Positions 32,776 through 42,631 of a stretch of 64,000 nucleotides of DNA are shown piece by piece (within the stretch, counting starts at the first letter, position 1; every line of letters begins with the position of its first letter). Both the position numbers and the translations under genes were made by a program. Under the pieces are notes generated by a model, which had not been told where the DNA came from, searched no databases, and was given only the letters and a program-made list of their open reading frames with translations. The stretch covers positions 1 through 64,000 of the forward strand of contig JADCLS010000017.1 in the NCBI GenBank assembly GCA_026702845.1. Reading direction: 5' to 3'. Origin of the DNA: Candidatus Heimdallarchaeota archaeon (lineage in GTDB: Archaea > Asgardarchaeota > Heimdallarchaeia > Heimdallarchaeales > Kariarchaeaceae).

Positions 32776-35463
32776 ATGAAATTGAACCTGAGAAATAAGA
32801 TAATTATCACGTTTCTTGGCTCATTACTGGTGGGGATACTGATATTAACAGTGGTTAATGCTATTCAGATCTCTCAATTCTCCAACACCAGTGGAGATAT
32901 CACCTATAATGCCATGGAAGCTGAGGAATTATCAAATCTCGATAGAATTGCCTCTGATAAGGCATTACTTGTTTACGAGTATATCCGGGCAGTTGTGACA
33001 GATATCAATATGGCATTTGAGTTCGCAGATGCGTTATTCAAAGGAGAGATATCAGTGGATGCCATTGATTCTCACTGGGCAGATTCCAGCATTGATCCAT
33101 GGGTACCGCAACAGGATCCCAACTATGATTTGGATTTATTTGTCTCAGATTATTATGGCCTAGGAAGTGCGTACTGGGGTGCCAGTACAATATACCTTCC
33201 AAATATCAACAATGCCGCTGAGTATGCAGGCATAAATCAGGCAACACAGGATCTGATTGATCTATCCTCTGCCTTGGAATACGTCTTTAAATCCATGCAT
33301 GCTTCAAATCCTGATTACATATGGATATACATGGGATTCGAGACAGGTATGTTCAGGCAATTGCCTTGGAATGATATGTCTTGGACCCATGATGAGCCTG
33401 GTGGTAATTGGGATTTCAAGCAGAATGAGTGGTATACAGGTGCTGTTCAGAAAGATGGATTGAGCATATTGTTAGATAAGGATCCAGAAAGTGGTTTGGT
33501 GATATCTGCATCCTACCCCGTCAAGGATGCCTCGGACACGTTAGTTGGTGTTATTAGTGTAGACCTTCCCATAGATGTGGTGGAGGCTGCAATTTCTGGT
33601 GATTCAATTATGGAGAATGGTTATGCATTTATGACTGATAAAGCTGGAAATGCACTAATTCATCCAAAACTTGTTGAAGATGCCGATCTATTCGGTTTGG
33701 ATGTCGCAACCCTCGAATTCTCACAGAATAGTGAGAAACTGGCCTTTACATCATTATTGCCAACACTTACTGCAGAAGCAACAGGTCAATCTGATTTTAA
33801 TAAGGATGAAGCTAAATGGTATATCTCTTACTCTGATGTAGGTTATGGTTTTTCCATGTTTGTTGTGGTTCCACAGACTGATATCCAAGCACCAGCTGAG
33901 GAGATCAAGGACAATATCCTTGCTATCTTTTATCAAAATATCATTGTTTTTGTCATCATTATTGCAGTGATAGGTGGTATCATCATCTATTTCACAGGTA
34001 AAGCATCGAGGAAGATTGTTGATCCGGTAACTGAGTTAACCCAAGTGACCAAAATGATTACTAATGGTAACCTATCTAAGGATCTTAGAGGGGATGCAGC
34101 CGGTTCTCGTGAGCTCAATGTATTGTACAATACATTCAAAGGACTAATTACTGCCTTACGTTTTGGAAATCAGGATTACTATGCAGGTGACATCAACAGA
34201 GCCATGGCAAATTACCAGTCAGCTCTCGAATTGTTTACTACCCTTAACAACAAGAAAGGAGTGGGTATAGCTCTAAATAACATCGCTAATATCCATAAAG
34301 CACGTGGTGATCTAAAAGATGCAAATGCGACCTACAGAGACTCGATCAAAATTGCTGAGGAGCTACTGGATAATGCTGTTGAGGCAGACCGTGTTGATTT
34401 GACCGTTTCACTAGCTTCCAGATACAATAATATTGCATTGTTGTATAAGGAGATCGAGGAATTCGATCGAGCAGAACAGTTCTTGAATAAAGCCCTTGAT
34501 CTTGATAGAAAAGTGGATAATGCAAGAGGATTTGCCACTCGATATGGAAACCTCGGTTTGGTCTTTTTGGAACAAGATAGAATTGATGAGGCTAAGCAAT
34601 CATTTGATGAGGCTTATTCCATCGCTGAACAACGAAGAAATGATCGGGCCCTTGCCTATGCTACCATGAATTATGGTTATTATCATCGTCATTTAGGTGA
34701 GGATGAAGAGGCTTTGGAACAATTCCTCAAAGCAGTAGAGATGGCTGAGGGAATGGATATCCGTGTAGTTACAACCTCACTTCGCAATGTACAGGAGATA
34801 TATGAGGAACAAGGAAAAGTGGATCTAGCAGATGCCATTGAGAAACAACTGCAGGCAAAGGCAGGAGGATCCAAACCCAAGGAAGTCACCTTTGTTTTGG
34901 ATTATTCAGGTTCTATGTCTGGCAAGAGGATCCGCAATGCGACCCAGGGTATCCTCAATATTTTCAATAATCAAGTCAATCCCAAAGATCTTGTATCCCT
35001 GATCATTTTTCATTCTACGTATAGGGTACTTATTCATCCAACTTTGAAAGAGGAAGTGGAGCGTGAATTTATCAATACTGTGGGTAATCTCACACGCCCT
35101 GGAGGTGCGACTGCTTTTTATGATGCACTTGGACATAGTATGCAGGATTTCATAGATAGGCCTTCTCAAAAGGAACAGTGGGTCATTGCCTTGACTGATG
35201 GAGATGATAATTCCAGTGTTAGCTACTCACCATACCAGATTATTAGCCAAGCTCAACATTCAGTTGGTGTTAATCTTGTGATCATTGGTGTTGGTGAGTT
35301 ACAACACAAGCAGCTCATTGAAGAAATGACAAATAACACTGATAAGGGAAGATACATCGATATTGCTGATGGTGTTGCAGAATCGATCACCACCGCCTTT
35401 GAGGAGGTTTCAACCATGCTAAGTGAGATAGCTGTGGAAGGCTTTGTGCCAGACGAGGATTAG
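32776..35463 (+). CDS. Membrane sensor: Cache-HAMP-TPR-vWA protein
   Basis: An 895-residue protein. TM1 (about 9-30) is followed by a double-Cache-like extracellular sensor (about 60-370; WTHDEPGGNWDFKQNEWYTG, ISASYPVKDASDTLVGVISVDL), TM2 (about 385-408), a HAMP region (about 410-465), at least five TPR units (about 475-690; YQSALELFTTLNNKKGVGIA), and a C-terminal von Willebrand A domain (about 700-885) with an intact MIDAS start DYSGSMS, a Thr in GGATAFYDAL and ALTDGDDN. No kinase or methyl-accepting domain is present, so output is presumably by protein-protein contact. Eleven bases separate it from a second Cache-HAMP gene. Confidence 0.85.
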   Translation: MKLNLRNKIIITFLGSLLVGILILTVVNAIQISQFSNTSGDITYNAMEAEELSNLDRIASDKALLVYEYIRAVVTDINMAFEFADALFKGEISVDAIDSHWADSSIDPWVPQQDPNYDLDLFVSDYYGLGSAYWGASTIYLPNINNAAEYAGINQATQDLIDLSSALEYVFKSMHASNPDYIWIYMGFETGMFRQLPWNDMSWTHDEPGGNWDFKQNEWYTGAVQKDGLSILLDKDPESGLVISASYPVKDASDTLVGVISVDLPIDVVEAAISGDSIMENGYAFMTDKAGNALIHPKLVEDADLFGLDVATLEFSQNSEKLAFTSLLPTLTAEATGQSDFNKDEAKWYISYSDVGYGFSMFVVVPQTDIQAPAEEIKDNILAIFYQNIIVFVIIIAVIGGIIIYFTGKASRKIVDPVTELTQVTKMITNGNLSKDLRGDAAGSRELNVLYNTFKGLITALRFGNQDYYAGDINRAMANYQSALELFTTLNNKKGVGIALNNIANIHKARGDLKDANATYRDSIKIAEELLDNAVEADRVDLTVSLASRYNNIALLYKEIEEFDRAEQFLNKALDLDRKVDNARGFATRYGNLGLVFLEQDRIDEAKQSFDEAYSIAEQRRNDRALAYATMNYGYYHRHLGEDEEALEQFLKAVEMAEGMDIRVVTTSLRNVQEIYEEQGKVDLADAIEKQLQAKAGGSKPKEVTFVLDYSGSMSGKRIRNATQGILNIFNNQVNPKDLVSLIIFHSTYRVLIHPTLKEEVEREFINTVGNLTRPGGATAFYDALGHSMQDFIDRPSQKEQWVIALTDGDDNSSVSYSPYQIISQAQHSVGVNLVIIGVGELQHKQLIEEMTNNTDKGRYIDIADGVAESITTAFEEVSTMLSEIAVEGFVPDED

Positions 35464-35474
35464 GAGGATTAAAG

Positions 35475-36902
35475 ATGAAATTTAGTGATTTTAATTTACG
35501 AACCCAGATACTGCTTAGTTTTGTAGTAATAACAACCATATCACTGGCACTAATTACGAGTATTGCAATCGGTAATATCGGAACCATAGGAGTGGCTGTC
35601 AATGAGGAATCAACACAAGCTCTAGAGGATCAAATAGTAACCAATATGCAAACCAGCTCTAAGGAAAATGCTGCGATAATTGAGAATAAATTCCATAATG
35701 CTGAGAAATCAGTTGCACGAATAGTTGAGGCAACACGGCAGCTATTTGTTGATAATTTGGTTTTTGAGAACATTACCAGCTATTATGATAACGAGACATC
35801 AAGTATCCCTGATGCTTATTTAGATGATGATTATGAGGAAACAATATCCCCAACTACCTCAACAGTGTATTGGCCTGAAAATGGAGTTCTTAGTGTGGAG
35901 ATCAATGATGATACAAATGATACGATAAATCGATCAGCACATCTAGATACACTTCTATCCAGTATATGGACTGAGAACAGGGAATACGTCTGGCTATACA
36001 TCTCCTTTGATAATGGCATATTCCGCAATTTCCCAGGTGCTTTTGTGGATTCAGATCGGGAATACAATCCAACAATTGATGACGGTTGGCATATTGAAAC
36101 TATGCAAGCTGATGGTGATCTGTTATACAGTCCGCCATACTTTGACCTTACACAAGGTATGGTTGTCTCATTAACCCAGGCAGTTCTTGATGAGAATGGT
36201 GATCCCTTTGCTGTTGTAGGTTTGGATTTCAAGACATCAACAATTCAGGACAAAGTATTGGATGTAAATTTCCTTGATTCAGGATATGCAGCCCTATTTC
36301 AGACCTATGATTACTCTGTTGTTGCTCATCCAGAATGGAACTCAGCTACTCATGATCCTGATGCGGATCTACCTTTAATCACCGATATAGAAACTACAAC
36401 AGGTGGAGTATCCGCATTATCCTCCATTTTATTAACTAAAATGATTTCTGGTAATGTCGGTGTAGATTCATATACCCGCTATGGTGAGGAGTACTTCATT
36501 TCCTATGCTCCGATCACACAAGGCAATGGAGATGAACTTTATACTTTCCTTATATCAGTACCTAAAGATGAGGTAGTTGCTGTTGTAGCAGATATCGATG
36601 AACAAATCGAAGATTCGGCATCAGCAATCACAGCTAGTACTATTACTATGAGCATTATCACCACAATAGTGGTTCTCCTTGCAGGTCTCTGGATCTCCAA
36701 TCAAATCACCAAACCAGTGCAGAGATTAACTCGTATTGCTACTCAACTTACCCAGAATATCACCAAGAAGAATATCTTCGAAGGTATAGATCTGAGCTCA
36801 GATGAGTTGAATCAAGATGATGAAATTGGTGCACTTGCCAACTCTTTCACTGAGATGGTACAATACTTGCGTGATGAGCAGACCAAGAAGAAAAGTGGAT
36901 AG
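35475..36902 (+). CDS. Cache-HAMP membrane sensor without output domain
   Basis: A 475-residue protein with TM1 (about 8-32), a large extracellular Cache-like sensor (about 40-380; YVWLYISFDNGIFRNFPG, LTQAVLDENGDPFAVVGLDF), TM2 (about 393-413) and a HAMP domain (ISNQITKPVQRLTRIATQL), ending about 60 residues later without any signalling domain. Its sensor resembles that of the preceding gene. Ribosome site AGGAGG sits just before its ATG, inside the 11-base gap. It may heterodimerise with the vWA protein or lend its HAMP signal to it; this is inference from operon and topology. Confidence 0.82.
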   Translation: MKFSDFNLRTQILLSFVVITTISLALITSIAIGNIGTIGVAVNEESTQALEDQIVTNMQTSSKENAAIIENKFHNAEKSVARIVEATRQLFVDNLVFENITSYYDNETSSIPDAYLDDDYEETISPTTSTVYWPENGVLSVEINDDTNDTINRSAHLDTLLSSIWTENREYVWLYISFDNGIFRNFPGAFVDSDREYNPTIDDGWHIETMQADGDLLYSPPYFDLTQGMVVSLTQAVLDENGDPFAVVGLDFKTSTIQDKVLDVNFLDSGYAALFQTYDYSVVAHPEWNSATHDPDADLPLITDIETTTGGVSALSSILLTKMISGNVGVDSYTRYGEEYFISYAPITQGNGDELYTFLISVPKDEVVAVVADIDEQIEDSASAITASTITMSIITTIVVLLAGLWISNQITKPVQRLTRIATQLTQNITKKNIFEGIDLSSDELNQDDEIGALANSFTEMVQYLRDEQTKKKSG

Positions 36903-36978
36903 ATTAGCCAATCAAACTCAACTATAACACAGTCTCCAATGATTATTCATTAATACCCAATTGTTCAACTTCAAGCGT

Positions 36979-38754
36979 ATGACTTGGTCAATTGACGATA
37001 GCAAGCTGGTACATGGTATAGGAAGTCATGATTTACATTTTCTTGATATAGCCGAGAATGGAGATCTACAGCTTATTATTGATGGGAAACACATCTCTTT
37101 CAGAACCATTCTCGATCAGTTGGCCGATAAGGGTTTGTCAAATTCTTTCACGCTTCGTATGCCACAGATGATTGAGTATCAAATTAATTTGATTTACTCC
37201 ACATTTGAGACCTATATGAAAAAATACGATTACCAAGGAAAATTCAAACCACTTTATCCACTTAAGGTCAATCAACGCAAACTTGAAACTATGGCTGTAG
37301 TTAATTCGCATTCACAGTATGGTCTGGAAGCTGGAACCAAATCTGAGTTTGTCCTTCTGACCAAAGTGTTCCGAGATCACAAGAATCGCTTGATCATGTG
37401 CAATGGAGTAAAGGATAGGGAGTATATACAGATGATGGCTGATGCTATAAAACAGGGTCACCAGGTATATATCTCTGTTGAAAGCCCTCAAGAAGCTCGT
37501 TGGGTACAGGAAATAATCCCTAAAAAGGATCTTAAATTATTATTACGAATCAAACCTTATGTTCCAGTCTCAGGATACTGGGGTCATTCAGCATCTCGTA
37601 ATTCCAAATTTGGATTATGTATCTCAGAATTATATCATGTATTGGATCTACTCAAAGAAAGGGGAATTGCAGATAACCTGATTGGAATTCATGCACATCC
37701 CGGTTCACAGATTGAGGATTTACCTGATCTCCGCAATTTTATAGATTTCATGATACGAACCTTTGCAGAAATCCGAAGTCTTGGTTTTAAGGAGATGCGA
37801 ATAATAGACTTTGGTGGTGGTTTGCCTATCGATTATGATAACTCCCTTCCAGAGAATAAACTCGATGTCTATGTGGAATCTATTATATCACTAATTGTTG
37901 AGAAAGAATTAGATATTCATCCAAATATCATGATTGAATCTGGCAGGTTTGTCTCCGCACTCTCATCTCTAATTGTGGTTAAACCTATAGATATTCATAA
38001 GATCTTCCCAGCACATATAGAACCTAGCAAAAATGGTCAAACGTTCCTAAGTTCAATTGATACTGTAGCTACTTTGGATGATTTGAATCAAATTCTGGAA
38101 CGATGGTTGGGTAGTAGTGATTATCGGAAATCCATGAAAGAGTTACTAGAATTTGAGTACTATACAGGAAAAATCAAGGATGCCATTCGATTGAAAATTA
38201 TTTCTCTAGGAAAGTTAAAGGAAGCGTTGGAGAATGAATTTTTGAGTAAAGTATTTCTTGCGAAAGCATATCTGTATGGAAATTTCTCTGTTTTCAATTC
38301 TGTGGCTGATCATGTGATGGTGAATCAATACTTCCCTGTATTTGCTGCATTTGATTTACATGATCAACCAGAAACTATCATGCGTCTCGTAGATATCTCC
38401 TGTGACAGTGATGGAGAGATCTCTCGCTATCATAGTAAGGTATCTGATAGAATACTATTAACCAAAGATGGTTATCCACTTACTCATTGGAAGAAATTTA
38501 CCCTCAAAGGTTTTCCCATACCGAAATTGGAAACTCTTAAGGAAAACCGGATCATCATACCTCTTGTTGGTGCATATCAAGATATAGTTGAGTTTGATCA
38601 CAATCTTATTGGAGATCTTCCTGATGTATGTATTCGGCTTGAAGATGATGTTTTCAAAATAGATATCTTAAAACCCGCAGAATCTATACAGGATATAGTT
38701 AAGGCACTTGGATACAAAATTGATAATCTAGATAATCCCTATTTCGATTTCTGA
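36979..38754 (+). CDS. speA: Biosynthetic arginine decarboxylase, PLP-dependent
   Basis: About 591 residues from the ATG at 36979; an upstream TTG at 36961 would add six. Matches the fold-III PLP SpeA family: YPLKVNQ carries the PLP-lysine, followed by GLEAGTKSEF, CNGVKDREYI, KFGL, HAHPGSQI, DFGGGLPIDY, IESGRFV, then the C-terminal SpeA landmarks GNFSVFNSVAD, DISCDSDGEI (the cysteine that completes the active site across the dimer) and VGAYQDI. It converts arginine to agmatine for polyamine synthesis. Most archaea use pyruvoyl-type decarboxylases, so this bacterial-type enzyme is uncommon. No agmatinase is adjacent. Confidence 0.88.
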   Translation: MTWSIDDSKLVHGIGSHDLHFLDIAENGDLQLIIDGKHISFRTILDQLADKGLSNSFTLRMPQMIEYQINLIYSTFETYMKKYDYQGKFKPLYPLKVNQRKLETMAVVNSHSQYGLEAGTKSEFVLLTKVFRDHKNRLIMCNGVKDREYIQMMADAIKQGHQVYISVESPQEARWVQEIIPKKDLKLLLRIKPYVPVSGYWGHSASRNSKFGLCISELYHVLDLLKERGIADNLIGIHAHPGSQIEDLPDLRNFIDFMIRTFAEIRSLGFKEMRIIDFGGGLPIDYDNSLPENKLDVYVESIISLIVEKELDIHPNIMIESGRFVSALSSLIVVKPIDIHKIFPAHIEPSKNGQTFLSSIDTVATLDDLNQILERWLGSSDYRKSMKELLEFEYYTGKIKDAIRLKIISLGKLKEALENEFLSKVFLAKAYLYGNFSVFNSVADHVMVNQYFPVFAAFDLHDQPETIMRLVDISCDSDGEISRYHSKVSDRILLTKDGYPLTHWKKFTLKGFPIPKLETLKENRIIIPLVGAYQDIVEFDHNLIGDLPDVCIRLEDDVFKIDILKPAESIQDIVKALGYKIDNLDNPYFDF

Positions 38755-38863
38755 GGACAATAAAATTAGTATATTCAATCAATAAAATTCTAAAATTATG
38801 ATTCTATATGTGTCATTACCTCGTGCTCAGCATTTATATATGCATTATCAAATAATATTGCTG

Positions 38864-40018
38864 ATGAAGAGTATAATCATGATATTATTAATATGCCTAA
38901 CAGTTTTTTCCTGTCCCATAGTTGGAGGATGGGAAACTACAAATCCAGGAGATATTGGTTTGGATTCTGCTTACCTTGATAATTTGAAGTCCTTTATTGA
39001 AGACAATTGCAGCAGTGTAAATACATTGATTATCAAAGATGGGTATATTGCATTGGAACATTCACCATCAGGGCCTGATTCTATTACCAATATTTTGAGT
39101 GCAACTAAAAGTGTTACTGCAACCTTGATTGGTATCGCCATCCAGCAGGGTTTCATTGGAGATGTGGATGATCTCATGGTAGATTATTTTGTGGATTGGC
39201 AATTTTCCAATAATGATGAATGGAAGAGAAGTATCAGCATCAAAAATCTCCTTACAATGACAGCTGGATTTGATTATAATGAGCATAATAGCTCCTATAC
39301 TACCCCTGGAAATTCTTGGTATGAGATGAGTAATAGCCCTGATATGGTACAATACATGTTAGATTTGCCCATCGTGTATGAACCTGGTTCTCACTGGGAG
39401 TACAGTACTGGAACATCAAATCTGTTGGGGGCAATTATCGAGCAGTCTTCTGGTATGGCATTAGAGATTTTTGCTCAGACATATCTTTTTGATCCTCTGG
39501 ATATTGATTATCTAACTTGGTGGAGAGATCGTAATGGTATTCATTCGGGAACTGGATTTTCTGTGAGTACTCGGGCTCTAGCCAGTATTAGCTATCTGTA
39601 TTTGAATCAGGGAAAACTTGGTGAGCTACAACTTCTGCCTGAATCATATGTAGAAGCAGTACTATCCAATAAAATTTCTGTGAATGAGTATTATTCAACT
39701 CAATTTAATGGATATTACGGATACAGTTACCAATGGTGGAATTTTGAGGCTTCTGGAATCTATTTTATGTGGGGATCAAATGGAGAGTTGATGCATACGC
39801 GTAGTTACGTAATTCCCGAATATAATATCATTGCAGTATTCTCTGGCTATACTGATATGGACTATTCAGAATTCCTAATTAATGAGTACCTACTGCCTGC
39901 CATAGGCAATGTATCAAATACTGCTGATACTCATTGGAATTTTGTATTACTCTTCACTATTGTTAGTGTGGTAAAGCTTCGGAGAAAATATTGGAACAAG
40001 AATAATAAATACATTTAA
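38864..40018 (+). CDS. Serine hydrolase of the beta-lactamase/PBP (S12) family, secreted
   Basis: About 384 residues from ATG 38864 (MKSIIMILLICLTVFSCPI), which gives a clean signal peptide; the earlier ATG at 38798 adds an unlikely extension. The catalytic SxxK motif is SATK, preceded by NIL and followed by SVTATLIGIAI. The second motif is YSTGTSN (YxN class). A C-terminal hydrophobic helix (FVLLFTIVSVV) with a basic tail may anchor it outside the cell. Family members hydrolyse D-amino-acid peptides, esters or beta-lactams. An archaeal-type wall lacks murein, so an esterase or D-peptidase role is more likely. Confidence 0.82.
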   Translation: MKSIIMILLICLTVFSCPIVGGWETTNPGDIGLDSAYLDNLKSFIEDNCSSVNTLIIKDGYIALEHSPSGPDSITNILSATKSVTATLIGIAIQQGFIGDVDDLMVDYFVDWQFSNNDEWKRSISIKNLLTMTAGFDYNEHNSSYTTPGNSWYEMSNSPDMVQYMLDLPIVYEPGSHWEYSTGTSNLLGAIIEQSSGMALEIFAQTYLFDPLDIDYLTWWRDRNGIHSGTGFSVSTRALASISYLYLNQGKLGELQLLPESYVEAVLSNKISVNEYYSTQFNGYYGYSYQWWNFEASGIYFMWGSNGELMHTRSYVIPEYNIIAVFSGYTDMDYSEFLINEYLLPAIGNVSNTADTHWNFVLLFTIVSVVKLRRKYWNKNNKYI

Positions 40019-40028
40019 ATTGCGAAAA

Positions 40029-40334
40029 TTACCGTATTTGTTGTTTTAGTTCACGTAGTACTTCATCAAGATCCTCCTGAATAATGGCACGGAGACCAGG
40101 AGAAAATTCCTCCTCTCTCTTCTTCTGTAGTTCCAGTGCTTCTTTATGTTTTCTCAAACAAGAGAAAGGACATTTAGCAACATGGTAATCTACATGGTGT
40201 TGTTTCAAAGCATGGGTCTGGGTTGGAAATCCCCTGGTACGTTTGCTTTGAAATCTAGTTCCACAGATTGTACAAGTGGTGAAAAATGGTTGATACTGAA
40301 TAAAGTAATTTATTCCTTTTTGGTATTCTGACAT
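40029..40334 (-). CDS. C2H2-like zinc finger protein
   Basis: About 101 residues when started at the ATG at 40334 (MSEYQKGINYF); 13 upstream codons exist to 40373. A single zinc-finger-like unit is visible: CTICGTRFQSK, a 12-16 residue spacer, then HALKQHHVDYH, giving Cys-x2-Cys and closely placed His residues. A Lys/Glu-rich helix follows (RKHKEALELQKKREEE). It probably binds nucleic acid or mediates protein contacts. It converges on the serine hydrolase gene with ten bases between stops. Confidence 0.6.
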   Translation of the reverse strand: MSEYQKGINYFIQYQPFFTTCTICGTRFQSKRTRGFPTQTHALKQHHVDYHVAKCPFSCLRKHKEALELQKKREEEFSPGLRAIIQEDLDEVLRELKQQIR

Positions 40335-40537
40335 ATATTGAAATCTCAAGCTAATTATTAAATATATATTCATGCTAAGATAGAATACTATATTCGAATA
40401 AGAATATCGTGAAATACTATAAATCTATGGTATAACGTAAATATATCAAAATATGTCCGTTTAGTGAGATATTTTATACTGTTTTGGAATATATTATTCC
40501 ATTAAATATATAGATATTGAAATTCTAAAAGGAAATC

Positions 40538-40552
40538 TCCAATCTAATTGGA
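40538..40552. promoter_or_regulatory. Palindrome in 283-bp AT-rich spacer
   Basis: TCCAAT-CTA-ATTGGA is a perfect 6+6 inverted repeat that extends imperfectly with AAAT/ATTT on both sides, about 65 bases before the likely start at 40618. It may be an operator or a leader hairpin. The rest of 40335-40617 is very AT-rich with a GGAAT/ATTCC repeat near 40485 and no gene. Confidence 0.35.
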
Positions 40553-40617
40553 AATTTTATCTATTGCAGTAACTTCTTTCCAATTTATTGAAATATCCGT
40601 TTTCCTATACAAAGTTA

Positions 40618-41115
40618 ATGAAAAAGGTGATTATTCCTATTTTCATATTCCTGTTAATCTCTCCCGTCTCAGCTCAGGAATTTTCACATCATTTTGATGT
40701 AAAAGCTGGAACATATGAAGCTTTCCAATTTACCATTGATGGAGACATTGAGGAGATTACTATTCATATATTTCTTACATCCAATCAGGGTCATAAGTAT
40801 ACTTTTGATATGTATATCCTTGATGAGGCTCAGTATCAAGATAAGCTAGATGGTAATGACTATAATCGAACCTGGTACTCTGATGATATTAAAAATGTGC
40901 CAACTTGTACATATAACACAACAGTCTTCAATGCATTGGCCAATAGTATTTACTATTTTGTAGTTGACTCACCTACAGATGCTCGTGTGCTTTTAGATAT
41001 AACACTTATTCTTGGAGAGACTTCAGAATCAGCTCCTTTTTATGGGTTTATTACTGGACTTACATTACTTTTGATGCCAATTATCCTACGGAAATTTAGA
41101 AATCATTCTCGATAA
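40618..41115 (+). CDS. Secreted, C-terminally anchored hypothetical protein
   Basis: About 165 residues from ATG 40618 (MKKVIIPIFIFLLISPVSAQ), an evident signal peptide with cleavage near AQ-EF; the earlier TTG at 40588 is unlikely. The mature part is a single beta-rich domain (about 20-135; YEAFQFTIDGDIEEITIHIFL, FDMYILDEAQYQD), followed by one transmembrane helix (about 138-158; FYGFITGLTLLLMPIIL) and a basic tail. It would sit on the outer face of the membrane. The fold resembles bacterial pre-peptidase-type beta sandwiches, but no firm family is recognised. The 254 bases after it contain a GATGAT/ATCATC hairpin (41134-41158) followed by T-rich sequence. Confidence 0.65.
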   Translation: MKKVIIPIFIFLLISPVSAQEFSHHFDVKAGTYEAFQFTIDGDIEEITIHIFLTSNQGHKYTFDMYILDEAQYQDKLDGNDYNRTWYSDDIKNVPTCTYNTTVFNALANSIYYFVVDSPTDARVLLDITLILGETSESAPFYGFITGLTLLLMPIILRKFRNHSR

Positions 41116-41368
41116 GTATTGAATACCCTCCTCGATGATATATTGTAATTTAATCATCTTAAGTTTTTAAATAGCAAATCGATATTTTTTGTTCTCCTAA
41201 GGATAGTTGAATTATTCGGCATTATCTAATTCTGTTCAGGAATATTTCACAAGTTCGCTTTATTAATATATTAGAATGAATTTAATTGAAGTAATGAGGA
41301 TAGTTGTCTAATTCTATAGTTTTATTACTTCTTCTTACCTCAGTATCTAGACAGTAGATATATTGAAT

Positions 41369-42631
41369 TTAAGAGCTTGTTGTTCCGTATATTATTCCAG
41401 AGTTTATTGCAACCCAATCTATAGATTCCGTTGTATGAGAGCCATCTTTCCCATTACTTTCCTCAATACTCTGATAAAAACCGGTTGTTGAAATATCCGC
41501 AATAACTGAATACGAAGAATCTCCGCCATCCTCACTAGCTAAATGAGTGATGACAATTGGTTGATTGAGATAAAACACATTATATGAAATATAATTCCAA
41601 CTATGTTTATTATCATCGCCTGTTGAATATGCTTGCAACCCTGAGATAAGATCATATCCAGATTCAATAGCAATAAATCCTACAGTTTCTCTATATGAAT
41701 TACCTGGATTTGAATTTACTCCATTCTCTATTTGCATTGTAAAATTGTTGAAGTTAGTAATATCTCCTCTGGTGTGAGGAACTTCTCCATTATCATTCGT
41801 TTGTGTGGATGCAAATAAGGCTGGTTTAGAGGTAAAATTTTCAGGGAAATCATATGTTGTAACTGTGCCAGTTGCTTCTATTATACCCGCGATTATTGTT
41901 ATAGATCTCACATGGTGCACCCCTGCTTCAATTACTAAATAATTAACAGCAGTTTCAGTAATACCATCACTATCTGTACTATCACTTTTTTGCTGAATTG
42001 TAAAAGAACTGCCAGTCACAGATGTAATTACATGTACTTGAGCTGCATTAGTTCCTCCTCTAACAGATGAAGTGCTTGATGCTACCGGTACAGCAACGAC
42101 AACAGGATTTGAATAACTTCCATTCAAATTAACTGTGATTGGTGTATCAGTAACGAGAAGACTACCTGCTTCCCCTATGGCAGATAGGGCAAAATTAGAC
42201 GGAATATTCAAGGTCTCCTGCATAATTGCATTAGTTGAGGTCATAATAGTTAATATATTATCATTTTCTTTGGTGATTTGCTGAGAGGGATCCAAAGTCA
42301 GTATCTCTAAAAATCCAGAAGATCCTACTGATAATGTGATTTGATTTACCAATTGCCAAGCTGTATAACGATTGTCATCTACGGTTAATTCAATACTAGA
42401 AATAATTGTTTCTTCTCCTCCTATATTCCTAATTTTCATAACTATTTTGTCAACCATCAAATTGTTATCCAAATCAAAATAATTGCTTGAATCTACTACT
42501 AACTCAGCATTTACAGAACTTAGATTACTTGCTATTAACCATATGGATGCAGAAGCAACGACGACCAATGCAATTAGAAGGATTGTCGCAATTACTGGGG
42601 AAACCGCACGGCTTTTATTTCCAAATTTCAT
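41369..42631 (-). CDS. Type IV pilin-like protein with lectin-like repeats
   Basis: A 420-residue protein with a class III signal: KSRAVSPVIATILLIALVVVASA, the canonical archaeal pilin N-terminus cut before the hydrophobic helix. After a pilin-like beta domain (about 30-145) come two similar modules (about 155-290 and 290-415), each built as a strand (NPVVVAVPV; KPALFASTQ), an AQVHVITS- or FTMQIENG-type strand and a closing (A)IESG strand. These resemble H-type lectin repeats found in adhesion proteins. It would be assembled into or anchored at the surface and bind a glycan; binding is inferred. No pilus assembly ATPase lies nearby. Confidence 0.75.
   Translation of the reverse strand: MKFGNKSRAVSPVIATILLIALVVVASASIWLIASNLSSVNAELVVDSSNYFDLDNNLMVDKIVMKIRNIGGEETIISSIELTVDDNRYTAWQLVNQITLSVGSSGFLEILTLDPSQQITKENDNILTIMTSTNAIMQETLNIPSNFALSAIGEAGSLLVTDTPITVNLNGSYSNPVVVAVPVASSTSSVRGGTNAAQVHVITSVTGSSFTIQQKSDSTDSDGITETAVNYLVIEAGVHHVRSITIIAGIIEATGTVTTYDFPENFTSKPALFASTQTNDNGEVPHTRGDITNFNNFTMQIENGVNSNPGNSYRETVGFIAIESGYDLISGLQAYSTGDDNKHSWNYISYNVFYLNQPIVITHLASEDGGDSSYSVIADISTTGFYQSIEESNGKDGSHTTESIDWVAINSGIIYGTTSS

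Noticed and set aside
38864..40018. Antibiotic-resistance beta-lactamase
   Set aside because: The SxxK and YxN motifs define the wider serine hydrolase family; nothing specific to beta-lactam hydrolysis is visible.
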